Source: Pseudomonas sp. PDM16
GTDB taxonomy: Bacteria > Pseudomonadota > Gammaproteobacteria > Pseudomonadales > Pseudomonadaceae
Assembly: GCF_014851865.1 (NCBI RefSeq)
Contig: NZ_JACVAM010000006.1
Location: forward strand, 1-64,000
Reading direction: 5' to 3'
Length of the DNA stretch: 64,000 bases
Within the stretch, counting starts at the first letter, position 1. Each line of letters starts with the position of its first letter. Positions 44,307 to 54,062 of this stretch are shown here, in pieces. Position numbers and translations under genes: made by a program. Below the pieces are notes generated by a model, which saw only the letters and a program-made list of their open reading frames with translations, ran no database searches and had not been told where the DNA came from.

Positions 44307-45680
44307 TTAGTGAACCTCCCCGGATGCCCGTTGCAGCAACGCGTCGACGACCTTGTCCATCGCCGCGCTGCGCGAGCCTTTAATTAGAATGGTGGTATCG
44401 CCCGATTCGCTGCGAAGCGCCTCGATCAGGCTGGCTTGATCGGCGAAATGACGGCCATTGGCACCGTAAGCTGCAACGGCATGCGCCATCAGCGGCCCTA
44501 CGGCATAGAGCGCATCGACCTTGCCTGCGGCATGAGCGCCGACATCGCGATGGCCCCGCTCGGCCCACTCGCCCAACTCGCCCATATCTCCCAGCACCAG
44601 AACGGTGCGGCCGGAGAAGACGGCGAGTATATCGACTGCCGCGCACATGGACAGCGGGTTGGCGTTGTAACTGTCATCGATCACCCGCACGCCGTTCGGC
44701 GCCAGGTCAGCCACGGCGCGGCCCTTGACCGGCTGCAGGGATTCCAGGCCAGCCTTGATCCCGACCAGCGGCACACCGAGGGCGTGTGCAGCAGCGGCGG
44801 CGGCCAGGGCATTGGCCACGCTGTGCTCGCCGAGCAGGTTGAGCTGGATGCGCGCCTCACCGGCACGGCCGGCCAGGGCAAAACCGGCGCAACCTCGGGC
44901 ATCGCGCCACAGCTCGGCGGCGTGCAGGTCAGCAGATTGCTCGTGCAGGGCAAAGCTCAGCACCTGGCGCCCCCTGGCGCGGGCCTGCCAGGTGGCGAAG
45001 GCCTTGTCGTCACGGTTGAGCACGGCGATGCCCTGCTCGCTCAGGCCTTCGAGAATCTCGCCCTTGGCCTCGACGATCTTCTCCGGACCACCGAACTCGC
45101 CGACATGAGCCAGGCCGGCATTGGTGATGATGGCCACCTGCGGCTTGGTCAGGCCAACGGTGTAGGTGATCTCGCCAATATGGTTGGCGCCCAGCTCGAT
45201 CACCGCGCCGACATGCTCGGAGGCCAGCTCCAACAGGGTCAGCGGCGCGCCGAGGTCGTTGTTCAGGTTGCCACGGGTGGCCAGAACCGGACCATTGAGG
45301 CCAGCACGCAGGATGCTGGCGAGCATCTCCTTGACCGTGGTCTTGCCGCTGGAGCCGGTGACGGCAGCTAGCGGCTTGTTGAAAGCCATGCGATTGAGCG
45401 CACCGAGCTGGCCCAGGGCGATGCGGGTGTCGGCTACTACCAGCTGCGGCAGCGGCGCATCGGCCACTTCGCGCTGTACCAGAGCGGCGACAGCGCCCTT
45501 GGCAGCGACCTCGGCCAGGTAGTTGTGGCCGTCGAAATTCGGCCCGACCAGGGCGATAAACAGCTGGCCGTGGTCGATCTTGCGGCTGTCGGTGGAAACA
45601 GCGGAGAACGCCACATCAGCGCCCACCAGATAGCCATCCAGCGCCGGGGCCACTTCGCTCAGCAGCAGCGGCTTAAGCAT
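44307..45680 (-). CDS. murF: UDP-MurNAc-tripeptide-D-alanyl-D-alanine ligase
   Basis: MurF adds the D-Ala-D-Ala dipeptide, completing the cytosolic precursor. It has 457 residues. The P-loop is AVTGSSGKTTVKEML; NRDD, DDSYNANPLSM and LVLGDMGELG are MurF hallmarks. ATG 45680 (MLKPLLLSEV) overlaps the end of murE by eight bases. Confidence 0.97.
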   Translation of the reverse strand: MLKPLLLSEVAPALDGYLVGADVAFSAVSTDSRKIDHGQLFIALVGPNFDGHNYLAEVAAKGAVAALVQREVADAPLPQLVVADTRIALGQLGALNRMAFNKPLAAVTGSSGKTTVKEMLASILRAGLNGPVLATRGNLNNDLGAPLTLLELASEHVGAVIELGANHIGEITYTVGLTKPQVAIITNAGLAHVGEFGGPEKIVEAKGEILEGLSEQGIAVLNRDDKAFATWQARARGRQVLSFALHEQSADLHAAELWRDARGCAGFALAGRAGEARIQLNLLGEHSVANALAAAAAAHALGVPLVGIKAGLESLQPVKGRAVADLAPNGVRVIDDSYNANPLSMCAAVDILAVFSGRTVLVLGDMGELGEWAERGHRDVGAHAAGKVDALYAVGPLMAHAVAAYGANGRHFADQASLIEALRSESGDTTILIKGSRSAAMDKVVDALLQRASGEVH

Positions 45681-47136
45681 GGGCGGCCTCCCAGGCCTGC
45701 AGGGCCTTGGTGGTTTCATCCAGGTCGGAGAAGGCATGGCGCACGCCGGCAATCTCCTGGTAATCCTCATGCCCCTTGCCTGCCAGCAGTACCACATCGC
45801 CGACCTGGGCGGAGGCGACCAGACGAGCGATGGCATCGCCACGGCCATGGACGAACTCGGCGGCCTCGGGCTTGGCGAAGCCGGCACGGATATCGGCGAG
45901 GATCTGCGCCGGGTTCTCAGTACGCGGGTTGTCGTCGGTGACCAGCACGGTATCGGCCAGGCGCTCTGCCACGGCCGCCATCAGCGGGCGCTTGCCGCGA
46001 TCGCGGTCACCGCCACAGCCGAACAGGCACAGCAGACGGCCGGTCACGTGCGGACGCAGGGCCTCCAGCACTTTCTCCAGGGCATCCGGGGTGTGGGCGT
46101 AGTCGACCACCACCAGCGGCTGCTGCTGGCCGCCGAAGCGCTGCATGCGGCCGACCGGGCCCTGCAGCTGTGGCAGCACGCGAAGAATCTCGTCCAGCCC
46201 GTAGTTCAGGCCGAGCAACGCGCCGACCACGGCCAGCAGGTTGCTCAGATTGAAGCGACCGAGCAGCGGGCTGCGCAGATGGCCTTCGCCCTGCGGGGTG
46301 ATCAGGCTGGCTTGCACACCGTGATCGTCGAACCGGGCCTCGCGGCAGAACAGGTAGGCGGAGGCATCGCTCAGGCTGTAGCCAATCAGGCGCGACTCGC
46401 GCTCTTCGCTCGCCAACTGGCGGCCGAACTCGTCGTCCAGGTTGATCACCCGGCACTTCAGGTCCGGCCAGGCGAACAGCTTGGCCTTGGCTGCGCCGTA
46501 GGCCTCCATCGAACCGTGGTAGTCCAGATGATCGCGGGACAGGTTGGTGTACACCGCCACGTCGAAGTCCAGGGCAGCCACGCGGCCCTGGTCCAGGCCG
46601 TGAGACGACACTTCCATGGCTACGGCGCGGGCACCAGCCTGTTTCAGGTCGGCCAGGGTGGCCTGCACGGCAATCGGGTCCGGCGTGGTGTGGCGGCCAC
46701 TCTCCAGCGCATCGAAGAAGCCGGTGCCGAGGGTTCCGACTATGCCGCAGCGCTCGCCCAACAGGTCGAGCGCCTGGGCCAGCAGTTGGCTGACACTGGT
46801 CTTGCCGTTGGTACCGGTGACGCCGATCAGGCGCACGCCACGGCTCGGTTCGCCATAGAAGCGCCCGGCGATAGCCGACAGCTGACCGGCCAGGCCCTTG
46901 AGCGGCACCAGCTCGGCGCTGCTCGCGCTCATGGCGGCGGCACCTTCGGCCTCATAGGCCACGGCAGTGGCGCCGCGGGCGATGGCATCGGCGATATGCG
47001 CGCGACCGTCCTGAGCCAGGCCAGGTACGGCAAGGAACAGGTCGCCCGGGCGCACCTTGCGGCTATCCAGGGTCAGTTCACGGATCAGCGTGGCGCCGCT
47101 TGCCTGCGGCAGCAGTTGATTGAGGGGCATGGGCAT
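45673..47136 (-). CDS. murE: UDP-MurNAc-L-Ala-D-Glu:meso-diaminopimelate ligase
   Basis: MurE adds the third residue of the stem peptide. It has 487 residues. The P-loop is GVTGTNGKTSVSQLL. The motif DNPR in VTDDNPRTENP marks specificity for meso-diaminopimelate rather than lysine, as expected in a Gram-negative. Its ATG overlaps the ftsI stop by one base; an in-frame ATG two codons in is an alternative. Confidence 0.97.
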   Translation of the reverse strand: MPMPLNQLLPQASGATLIRELTLDSRKVRPGDLFLAVPGLAQDGRAHIADAIARGATAVAYEAEGAAAMSASSAELVPLKGLAGQLSAIAGRFYGEPSRGVRLIGVTGTNGKTSVSQLLAQALDLLGERCGIVGTLGTGFFDALESGRHTTPDPIAVQATLADLKQAGARAVAMEVSSHGLDQGRVAALDFDVAVYTNLSRDHLDYHGSMEAYGAAKAKLFAWPDLKCRVINLDDEFGRQLASEERESRLIGYSLSDASAYLFCREARFDDHGVQASLITPQGEGHLRSPLLGRFNLSNLLAVVGALLGLNYGLDEILRVLPQLQGPVGRMQRFGGQQQPLVVVDYAHTPDALEKVLEALRPHVTGRLLCLFGCGGDRDRGKRPLMAAVAERLADTVLVTDDNPRTENPAQILADIRAGFAKPEAAEFVHGRGDAIARLVASAQVGDVVLLAGKGHEDYQEIAGVRHAFSDLDETTKALQAWEAAHA

Positions 47137-48890
47137 CAGATTCGCCCTCCCGGGTTGGCGGCCGCGTCGGCAGTCTGCGGCTGCGGCACCGCAACCTGAT
47201 CGACCGGCGGCGGCAGGTTGTCTGGAGTGATGTTCATCAGGCGCAGCGAGCCGGCCATCACCTTGCTGAAGACGGGCGCGGAGACCAGACCGCCGAAGTA
47301 TCCCGCCTTGCTCGGCTCATCGATCACCACGAACATGGCGATGCGCGGATTGGAGCTGGGCGCGAAACCAGCGAACATCGAGCGGTAGGCATTGGCGGTA
47401 TAGCCCTTGGTGCCGACACTGGCCTTACGTGCGGTACCGCTCTTGCCGGAGACGTGGTAACCCGGTACTTGGGCGCGGAACACCCCGCGCGGCGCCTCGA
47501 TCACTTGCTGCAGCATGCCTTGCAGGGTCTTGGCCACGTCTTCCGGCACCACCTGGGCGCCGACCGGCTTATTGTCCACGCGGGTCATCGACAGCGGCAA
47601 TACCTGACCGTTGTTGGCCAGGGTGGCATAGGCATGCGCCATCTGGATGGCGGTCACCGATACGCCGTAGCCGTAGGACAGGGTCGCGGTCTCGGCCTTG
47701 CGCCACTCGCGATGACTGGGCAGCTCGCCGACACGCTCGCCGGGGAAGCCCAGACCGGTATCCTGGCCGAAGCCGACCTTGCTCATCATGTCGTGGATGG
47801 TCTCGCCACCGATGTCGAAGGCGACCTTGCTCATGCCGACGTTGGACGAGTTGATCAGGATTCCGGTCAGGTCCAGCACCGGACCCTGGGTCTTGGACAC
47901 GTCCTTGATGGTGTAGCGACCGATCTGCAGCGAGCCGGGATATACCTCGACCTTGTCTTCCGGCTTCCAGCGCCCGGTCTGCAGGGCGGCAGCCATGGAA
48001 ATCGGCTTGACGGTGGAACCTGGCTCGAACACGTCGATCATGGCGCGGTTGCGCATCGCGGCCGGCTGCAGGTTACGACGATTGTTCGGGTTGTAGGACG
48101 GCTGGTTGACCATGGCGAGCACTTCACCGGTCTTCACGTCGATCATCACCAGGCTGCCAGCCTTGGCACCCTGCTCGACCAGCGCATTGCGCAGCTCGCG
48201 GTGGGCCAGGTACTGCAGGCGCAGATCGATGGACAGCGCCAGGGCCTTGCCGGCCTTGGCGTTCTGGGCAACCTGTACATCCTTAATCAGACGACCACGG
48301 CGATCCTTGAGCACCTGGCGCTTGCCCGGCACACCAGCCAGCCACTCCTCGAAGGCCAGTTCAACACCTTCGCGACCGCGATCATCGACATCAGTGAAGC
48401 CGACTACGTGGGCAGTCACTTCGCCAGCCGGGTAGAAACGGCGGAACTCCTCCAGGCCGTACACACCCGGCACCTTGAGATCGAGCACGCGCTGGCCCTG
48501 CTCAGGGGTCAGGCCGCGGACCAGGTACATGAACTCGCGCTCCTGAGCCTGACTCAGGCGTTGGGCGAATGACTTGGGCTCCTGTCCGAGTGCTGCGGCC
48601 AGGTCGACCCAGCGATCCTGCGCCTTGAACAGTTCCTTGCCATTCGCCCACAGGGTAGTCACCGGGGTACTGACGGCTAGCGGCTCGCCGTTGCGGTCGG
48701 TGATCAGGCCACGATGCGCCGGGATGGGAATATGGCGCACGCTGCGTGCGTCACCATGGGCCTTGAGGAAATCATGGTCGATCACGTGTAAGTCGACGAT
48801 ACGCCAGGCAATGGCACCCACCATCAGTGCCAGCAGCGCCAACACCAAGCGAAAGCGCCAAGGATAGAGTGCGCCCTCGAGGCCAATCAT
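47136..48890 (-). CDS. ftsI: Penicillin-binding protein 3 (septal transpeptidase FtsI)
   Basis: This class B PBP cross-links septal peptidoglycan with FtsW. It has 584 residues. One membrane segment near the N-terminus (about residues 12-30) is followed by the PBP dimer domain with RGLITDRNGEPLAVS, then the transpeptidase domain with active-site Ser in PGSTVKP, the SSN triad and KSGTARK. It is the target of aztreonam and many beta-lactams in Pseudomonas. Confidence 0.98.
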   Translation of the reverse strand: MIGLEGALYPWRFRLVLALLALMVGAIAWRIVDLHVIDHDFLKAHGDARSVRHIPIPAHRGLITDRNGEPLAVSTPVTTLWANGKELFKAQDRWVDLAAALGQEPKSFAQRLSQAQEREFMYLVRGLTPEQGQRVLDLKVPGVYGLEEFRRFYPAGEVTAHVVGFTDVDDRGREGVELAFEEWLAGVPGKRQVLKDRRGRLIKDVQVAQNAKAGKALALSIDLRLQYLAHRELRNALVEQGAKAGSLVMIDVKTGEVLAMVNQPSYNPNNRRNLQPAAMRNRAMIDVFEPGSTVKPISMAAALQTGRWKPEDKVEVYPGSLQIGRYTIKDVSKTQGPVLDLTGILINSSNVGMSKVAFDIGGETIHDMMSKVGFGQDTGLGFPGERVGELPSHREWRKAETATLSYGYGVSVTAIQMAHAYATLANNGQVLPLSMTRVDNKPVGAQVVPEDVAKTLQGMLQQVIEAPRGVFRAQVPGYHVSGKSGTARKASVGTKGYTANAYRSMFAGFAPSSNPRIAMFVVIDEPSKAGYFGGLVSAPVFSKVMAGSLRLMNITPDNLPPPVDQVAVPQPQTADAAANPGGRI

Positions 48891-49180
48891 GGCGCGACCA
48901 TCCGCACTTCAGCCGGCTCGGGGATACGCATCTTCAACTGGCCGGCGGCCAGGGTCTCGATACGGCTGTGAGCGGTCCATGTACTCTGCTCCAGCACCAG
49001 GCGACCCCACTCGGCCTGCACCTTATCGCGCACGCTCAGCTCGGCGTACAGGGCATTGAGCAACTGGCGATTCCAGTGCGCGCTATAAGCCACCGCAACC
49101 GCCGACAGCAGCACAGCCCCAAAGAGCAGGCCGAGCAGCAGGCTGCCGGGCGGCAATGGCTTGGCGTACAAACGGCTCAC
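48887..49180 (-). CDS. ftsL: Cell division protein FtsL
   Basis: This small bitopic protein (97 residues) has one membrane segment at about residues 13-33 and a periplasmic coiled coil (NRQLLNALYAELSVRDKVQAE) that pairs with FtsB. It is part of the FtsQBL complex. It overlaps rsmH and ftsI by four bases each, its standard place between them. Confidence 0.93.
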   Translation of the reverse strand: MSRLYAKPLPPGSLLLGLLFGAVLLSAVAVAYSAHWNRQLLNALYAELSVRDKVQAEWGRLVLEQSTWTAHSRIETLAAGQLKMRIPEPAEVRMVAP

Positions 49181-50118
49181 CGCAACTTCTCCGCCACACG
49201 CATCACCGCACTGCGCGAGCGCGGATTGGCTTTGAGCTCGACGTCGCCGGCAAAGATCGGCTTACCCAGCAGCCTCAGGCGAGGCTCGAAGGCCTTGGGA
49301 ATGATTGGCAGGTCGCGCGGCAGATTATCCGCCTCACCTTTCGCCTGGCGCCTCATGAATTGTTTGACGATACGGTCTTCCAGCGAGTGGAAGCTGATCA
49401 CCACCAGGCGACCACCCACAGCCAGGGTCTCGAGGGCCGCATCGAGGCCGCGCTCCAGGTCACCCAGCTCGTTGTTGACGTGGATGCGCAGCCCCTGAAA
49501 GGCACGGGTCGCCGGGTTCTTGCCCTTCTCCCAAGCCGGATTGGCCTCGGTCAGTACCGCCGCCAGATCGGCAGTGCGCTCGAACGGCTTCTGCTCGCGA
49601 CGCTCGACCACGGCGCGAGCCATGCGCTTGGCGAAGCGCTCCTCGCCGTATTCCTTGAATACCCGGGCGATCTCGTCGGCGCTGGCAGTGGCGATGAACT
49701 GGGCGGCGCTGATGCCGGCATCCGGGTTCATGCGCATGTCCAGCGGGCCGTCATTGAGGAAGCTGAAGCCGCGCTCGGCATCATCCAACTGCGGCGAGGA
49801 GACGCCGAGGTCGAGCAGCAGGCCATCGACCTTTCCGACCAGGCCCCGCGCGACTGCCTCTTCGCCGAGGTCGGCGAAGCTGCGCTGTACAACGACGAAG
49901 CGGCCGTCTTCGGCCGCCAGTGCTTGTCCGCTTGCGATTGCCAGAGGGTCCTTGTCGAACCCGAGCAACCGCCCCTCTGGTCCGAGCCTCTCGAGGATCA
50001 ACCGGCTATGTCCTCCCCTCCCAAATGTGCCATCCAGATAGCAGCCTTCAGCACGCACGGCGAGGGCCTCGACGGCCTCGTCGAGCAGCACGGTGATATG
50101 GCGGAAGCTGCTAGTCAT
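49177..50118 (-). CDS. rsmH: 16S rRNA (cytosine1402-N4)-methyltransferase
   Basis: RsmH (MraW) methylates C1402 in the ribosomal P site; rsmI at 51263 makes the partner 2'-O-methylation of the same base. It has 313 residues, with the SAM-binding GCYLDGTFGRGGHSRLIL and the conserved VISFHSLEDRIVK. The ATG at 50118 is used, though a GTG six bases upstream overlaps the mraZ stop as GTGA. Confidence 0.96.
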   Translation of the reverse strand: MTSSFRHITVLLDEAVEALAVRAEGCYLDGTFGRGGHSRLILERLGPEGRLLGFDKDPLAIASGQALAAEDGRFVVVQRSFADLGEEAVARGLVGKVDGLLLDLGVSSPQLDDAERGFSFLNDGPLDMRMNPDAGISAAQFIATASADEIARVFKEYGEERFAKRMARAVVERREQKPFERTADLAAVLTEANPAWEKGKNPATRAFQGLRIHVNNELGDLERGLDAALETLAVGGRLVVISFHSLEDRIVKQFMRRQAKGEADNLPRDLPIIPKAFEPRLRLLGKPIFAGDVELKANPRSRSAVMRVAEKLR

Positions 50119-50120
50119 GG

Positions 50121-50576
50121 TCACAGGATCAGATCGCGGAGGTCGTCCGGCAACGCGCCGGGTTGTTTGATGGCAGCCAGGTCGGCATCTGCAAGCGCAT
50201 TCCAGGCATCCTCGTTCCACAGCTGGAACTTGTTCAGTTGGCCGACCAGCATCGCGTGCTTGTCCAGGCCTGCATGCGTGCGCAGACGCGGCGGCACGAG
50301 AAAGCGGCCACTGCCGTCCAGCTCGATATCCACGGCATTGCCGATCAACAGACGCTGCAGGCGACGGGTCTCTTCACGCAGGGATGGCAGGTCGCGGAGC
50401 TTGGCTTCGATCAGCTCCCACTCAGGCAGGGGATAAACACACAGGCAGGGATCTACGGCATCGATGGTCACGATGAGCTGGCCAGAACAACGCGAAACGA
50501 GCTCGTCGCGATACCGGCTCGGCATCGCGAGTCGCCCTTTGGCGTCGAGACTGATGGCGTTAGCTCCACGAAACAA
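50121..50576 (-). CDS. mraZ: Transcriptional regulator MraZ
   Basis: MraZ is a SpoVT/AbrB-fold DNA-binding protein that represses its own dcw promoter. It has 151 residues with two similar halves, each containing the DXXXR motif: SLDAKGRLAMPSRYR and LDGSGRFLVPPRLR. It is the first gene of the cluster, directly downstream of a promoter with three binding boxes, giving negative feedback on the whole operon. Confidence 0.97.
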   Translation of the reverse strand: MFRGANAISLDAKGRLAMPSRYRDELVSRCSGQLIVTIDAVDPCLCVYPLPEWELIEAKLRDLPSLREETRRLQRLLIGNAVDIELDGSGRFLVPPRLRTHAGLDKHAMLVGQLNKFQLWNEDAWNALADADLAAIKQPGALPDDLRDLIL

Positions 50577-50618
50577 GGCTGCGCTTCCCCACTGTATTTA
50601 GCTTTCCGTGCCCTTATG

Positions 50619-50648
50619 ACCCACTTTTTTCCACTTTGTGCCACTTCG
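50619..50648 (-). promoter_or_regulatory. MraZ operator: three AAGTGG boxes at 10-bp spacing
   Basis: On the minus strand AAGTGG occurs three times, at 50641-50646, 50631-50636 and 50621-50626, exactly one helical turn apart. This is the arrangement of MraZ binding sites (TGGG-type direct repeats with five-base spacers). The boxes lie just downstream of the -10 box, so bound MraZ would block initiation. Confidence 0.88.
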
Positions 50649-50652
50649 ACAC

Positions 50653-50682
50653 ACTATAGAAATGCGTGCACCCCAGCGTCAA
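50653..50682 (-). promoter_or_regulatory. Promoter of mraZ (dcw cluster)
   Basis: TTGACG (50677-50682) and TATAGT (50653-50658) with an 18-bp spacer read toward mraZ. The start point would fall near 50646, giving a leader of about 70 bases that carries the MraZ boxes. Confidence 0.8.
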
Positions 50683-50873
50683 GGCGCGAAAATAGGGAAA
50701 AATCCTTATAGGACGGAGATTTAGCGAACTAGAGGAGGCTTTGAAGGATGCAAAACAAAGAATCTTGAGAGTGAATTCCCCCAAGGTCAGGGAACTAAAC
50801 CCCGAACTTAAAGTAACTTCTCAAGAGTAAGAATTTTTCGGTATTGAGGAATGAAGCAGATAGAAGAGAAAGG

Positions 50874-51223
50874 AGGAGAGTCGATCTGTAAGCCGGGTTC
50901 TGTCGAGGACAGTCATTCCTCTACGACGCACATCACTGTACGCCTCTAGCAACCTACCCGGTTCCAGCGCGGGCCACGCCGATGGAACCCTATTTGGTCT
51001 TGCTCCGAGTGGGGTTTACCTAGCCACGGACTGTTGCCAGCCGTGCGGTGCGCTCTTACCGCACCTTTTCACCCTTACCGGCGCCGAAGCGCTTAGGCGG
51101 TTATTTTCTGTGGCACTTTCCGTAGGCTTGCGCCTCCCAGGCGTTACCTGGCACTCCGCCCTATGGAGCCCGGACTTTCCTCCCCCTTCATGAATGAAGG
51201 CAGCGACTGTCCGATCGACTCTC
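50874..51223 (-). ncRNA. rnpB: RNase P RNA (bacterial type A)
   Basis: This catalytic RNA matures tRNA 5' ends. About 350 bases read on the minus strand, beginning near AGAGTCGATCGGACAG. Visible conserved parts are GAGGAAAGTCCGGGCTCC (P4 strand), GCCACAGAAA, and the 3' side ACAGAACCCGGCTTACAG, which pairs with the start. Position between rsmI and mraZ is the standard one in Pseudomonas. Ends are estimated from the 5'/3' pairing AGAGTCGATC with GATCGACTCTCC. Confidence 0.97.
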
Positions 51224-51262
51224 CGCCGCCAAGGGTAACGACCCTAGCGACGCAGGACAAGC

Positions 51263-52129
51263 TCAAGCATCTCTCTGGCGATCAAGAGCCGCCTGGTACA
51301 ACAGATTCTTGCGCACCCCGGTGATCTCCGCCGCCAGCGCTGCCGCGCGCTTAAGCGGCAGCTCGGAGAGCAGCAGATCGAGCACCCGCAGGGCCTCGCC
51401 GCTAACCGCCTCGTCACCCTCCGGCGCCTGCCAGCCAGCGACTAGGATCACGCATTCGCCACGCTGCTGGTTGCTGTCCGCTGCCACCCAGTCGTGCAGC
51501 TCGCCCAGCGGCAGGCCCTTGAGAGTCTCGAAAGTTTTGGTCAGCTCGCGCCCCAACACCGCAGGTCGGTCAGCGCCAAAGATGTCGCGCATATCGGCAA
51601 GGGACTCGAGCAGGCGATGCGGCGCCTCGTAATAGATAAGGGTGCGACCATCTTCCCTGACCTGCTCCAGACGCGAACGGCGACCGACCGTCTTGGCCGG
51701 TAGGAAGCCCTCGAAGCTGAAGCGATCAGACGGCAGCCCGGCCGCCGACAGCGCGGCGATCAACGCGCACGCCCCCGGCACCGGCACTACGCGAATGCCG
51801 ACTGCACGAGCGGCGCGCACCAAGTGGAAGCCCGGATCAGAAATCAGCGGTGTGCCGGCATCGGAGATCAGCGCCACGTCCTCGCCAGCCTGCAGGCGCG
51901 CCAGGAAACGCCCGCCCTGGTCACGCTCGTTGTGCTCATGGCAAGCCACCAGCGGCGTGGAGATGCCGAAATGCTGCAGCAAGCGCACTGAATGCCGAGT
52001 ATCTTCGGCGGCGATCAGCGCCACCTGGCCGAGGATGCGCAGCGCCCGCGCACTGATGTCGTCCAGATTACCGATCGGCGTAGCAACCACATACAGCGTG
52101 CCGGCAGCAGAAACAGCGGAAGCACTCAC
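51263..52129 (-). CDS. rsmI: 16S rRNA (cytidine1402-2'-O)-methyltransferase
   Basis: RsmI methylates the ribose of C1402. It has 288 residues of the tetrapyrrole-methylase fold, with LYVVATPIGNLDDISARALRIL at the N-terminus and the SAM-binding SDAGTPLISDPG. The GTG at 52129 is selected because GAGGT lies six bases upstream; other in-frame starts lack a site. It is divergent from lpoA across about 120 bp, the E. coli arrangement of yraL and yraM. Confidence 0.95.
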   Translation of the reverse strand: MSASAVSAAGTLYVVATPIGNLDDISARALRILGQVALIAAEDTRHSVRLLQHFGISTPLVACHEHNERDQGGRFLARLQAGEDVALISDAGTPLISDPGFHLVRAARAVGIRVVPVPGACALIAALSAAGLPSDRFSFEGFLPAKTVGRRSRLEQVREDGRTLIYYEAPHRLLESLADMRDIFGADRPAVLGRELTKTFETLKGLPLGELHDWVAADSNQQRGECVILVAGWQAPEGDEAVSGEALRVLDLLLSELPLKRAAALAAEITGVRKNLLYQAALDRQRDA

Positions 52130-52250
52130 GGGCACACCTCGATTACGGAAAGCGCGCATTGTAGCCCGTTTCACGGCACCGACATCGCACCTGCGGCGGT
52201 GCTTGGGTACAATCCCGCCTTCTTTATGATCAGTACCAGGAACGTATTAG

Positions 52251-54062
52251 ATGATCGCCTGCCTGCGTCCACTCACCGCTCTCTGCCTCGCCGGCCTGCT
52301 CGCTGCCTGTGGCAGCTCGCCCTCGTCCAGCCTGGGCGAGCTGCCGCGCACGCCCCAGGCCAGCATCGATCAACTGCTACAGCAGGCCAGCCAGAGCAAG
52401 CCAGAGCAGGCAGCCCTGCTGCGCCTGTCAGCTGCAGATCAGGCTTATCGTCAGCAGGACATCGGCCGCGCCACGCGCATCCTCGACGAGATATCGCTGG
52501 ACAACCTGAAGCCGGCCCAACAGGTTTTCGCCGCCACCCTCAAGGCCGAGCTGGCCATGGCCCGCAACAAACCCAAGAGTGCCCTGAAGGCCTTGCAACA
52601 CCCAGGCCTTGAGCGCCTTGCCGAGCTCCCGGTTGAGCAGCAGATCCGCACACAACTGGTCCAGGCCCGCGCCCTCGAGGCGGACGGTCAGATCCTGGCG
52701 GCCGCACGCGAGCGCGTTTTCATCGCCCCGCTGCTGTCCGGTGAAGCAGCCACGACCAACCATGAGGATATCTGGAGTCTGGTTTCCAGCCTGCCACAGA
52801 GCCAATTGACCAATGCGGGCGACAGCGACCTGGACGGATGGCTAAGCCTGGCCCTGACCAGCAAGAATGCCGGCACCCCGGACCAGCAGCTGGCTGCCAT
52901 CGACGACTGGAAGAACCAGCACCCGCAGCACCCAGCCGCCGAGCAGCTGCCCTTGCCACTGAGCAAACTGAAGGAACTGGCAGGCCAACCACTGCAGAAA
53001 ATCGCCCTGCTGCTACCGCAAGAAGGCCAGCTCGCCTCGGTGGCCCGCGCCCTGCGTGACGGCTTCCTGGCCGCCCACTACCAGGCCCAGCAGGCCGGAC
53101 AGAATCCCCCGGAGGTGCTGCTGTACGACAGTTCGCGCCTATCCTCGCTAGATGACTTCTACCGCCAGGCCCAGACCGACGGCGCACAACTGGTAGTCGG
53201 CCCCCTGGAAAAACCCCTGGTCAAGCAACTAAGCGAGCGCCCGCAACTGCCGCTGACCACCCTGGCACTGAACTACAGCGACGCCGGGCGCGAGACACCT
53301 GCCCAGCTGTTCCAGTTCGGCCTGGCCGCCGAAGACGAGGCCCGCGAAGTGGCCCGTCGCGCCTGGGCCGACGGCATGCGCAGCGCCGTAGCCCTTGTGC
53401 CTCAGGGCGAATGGGGCAATCGCGTGCTCGCCGCCTTCCAGCAAAGCTGGCAGGCCGCTGGCGGCAACCTGATTGCCGCCGAGCATGTCGACCAGCCAGT
53501 GGAGCTGGCCCAGCAGATCGCCGATCTGCTCCAACTGCGTCAGAGCGAGGCTCGTGCCAAACGACTACAGAGCACCCTGGGCACCCAGCTGGCCGCCCTA
53601 CCGTCACGCCGCCAGGACATTGATTTCATCTTCCTCGCCGCCACCCCACAGCAGGCCCAGCAGATCAAGCCGACCCTGGCCTTCCAGTACGCCGGCGACC
53701 TACCGGTATATGCCACGTCACACCTCTACACCGGCGGCCAAAATCCGGCGCAATACCAGGACCTGGAGGGCATCCGCTTCTGCGAAACCCCTTGGCTGCT
53801 GGACGCAAATGACCCACTGCGCCAACAGGTTGATCAGCAATGGCCGCAGGCTGCAGGCAGCCTCGGCCGCCTGTACGCGATGGGCGTAGACGCATTCCGT
53901 CTGGCGCCCCGCCTGGGCCAGCTCAAGGCGTTACCGGACAGCCAGGTCGAAGGTCTTTCCGGCAACCTGAGCCTCAACCAGGCTCAGAGAATCGAGCGCC
54001 AGCTGCCCTGGGCCGAATTCCGCAACGGCCAGGTCCAGCGCCTGCCGGACGCCATCAATTAA
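52251..54062 (+). CDS. lpoA: Outer-membrane lipoprotein LpoA, activator of PBP1A
   Basis: LpoA spans the periplasm from the outer membrane to stimulate the class A PBP PBP1A. It has 603 residues. A lipobox LLAAC gives Cys at about residue 20. The N-terminal half is a TPR-like helical solenoid; the C-terminal half (from about residue 245, IALLLPQEGQLASVARALRDGF) is a periplasmic-binding-protein-like LppC fold. It heads the lpoA-yraN-gmhA-BON run. Confidence 0.93.
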   Translation: MIACLRPLTALCLAGLLAACGSSPSSSLGELPRTPQASIDQLLQQASQSKPEQAALLRLSAADQAYRQQDIGRATRILDEISLDNLKPAQQVFAATLKAELAMARNKPKSALKALQHPGLERLAELPVEQQIRTQLVQARALEADGQILAAARERVFIAPLLSGEAATTNHEDIWSLVSSLPQSQLTNAGDSDLDGWLSLALTSKNAGTPDQQLAAIDDWKNQHPQHPAAEQLPLPLSKLKELAGQPLQKIALLLPQEGQLASVARALRDGFLAAHYQAQQAGQNPPEVLLYDSSRLSSLDDFYRQAQTDGAQLVVGPLEKPLVKQLSERPQLPLTTLALNYSDAGRETPAQLFQFGLAAEDEAREVARRAWADGMRSAVALVPQGEWGNRVLAAFQQSWQAAGGNLIAAEHVDQPVELAQQIADLLQLRQSEARAKRLQSTLGTQLAALPSRRQDIDFIFLAATPQQAQQIKPTLAFQYAGDLPVYATSHLYTGGQNPAQYQDLEGIRFCETPWLLDANDPLRQQVDQQWPQAAGSLGRLYAMGVDAFRLAPRLGQLKALPDSQVEGLSGNLSLNQAQRIERQLPWAEFRNGQVQRLPDAIN

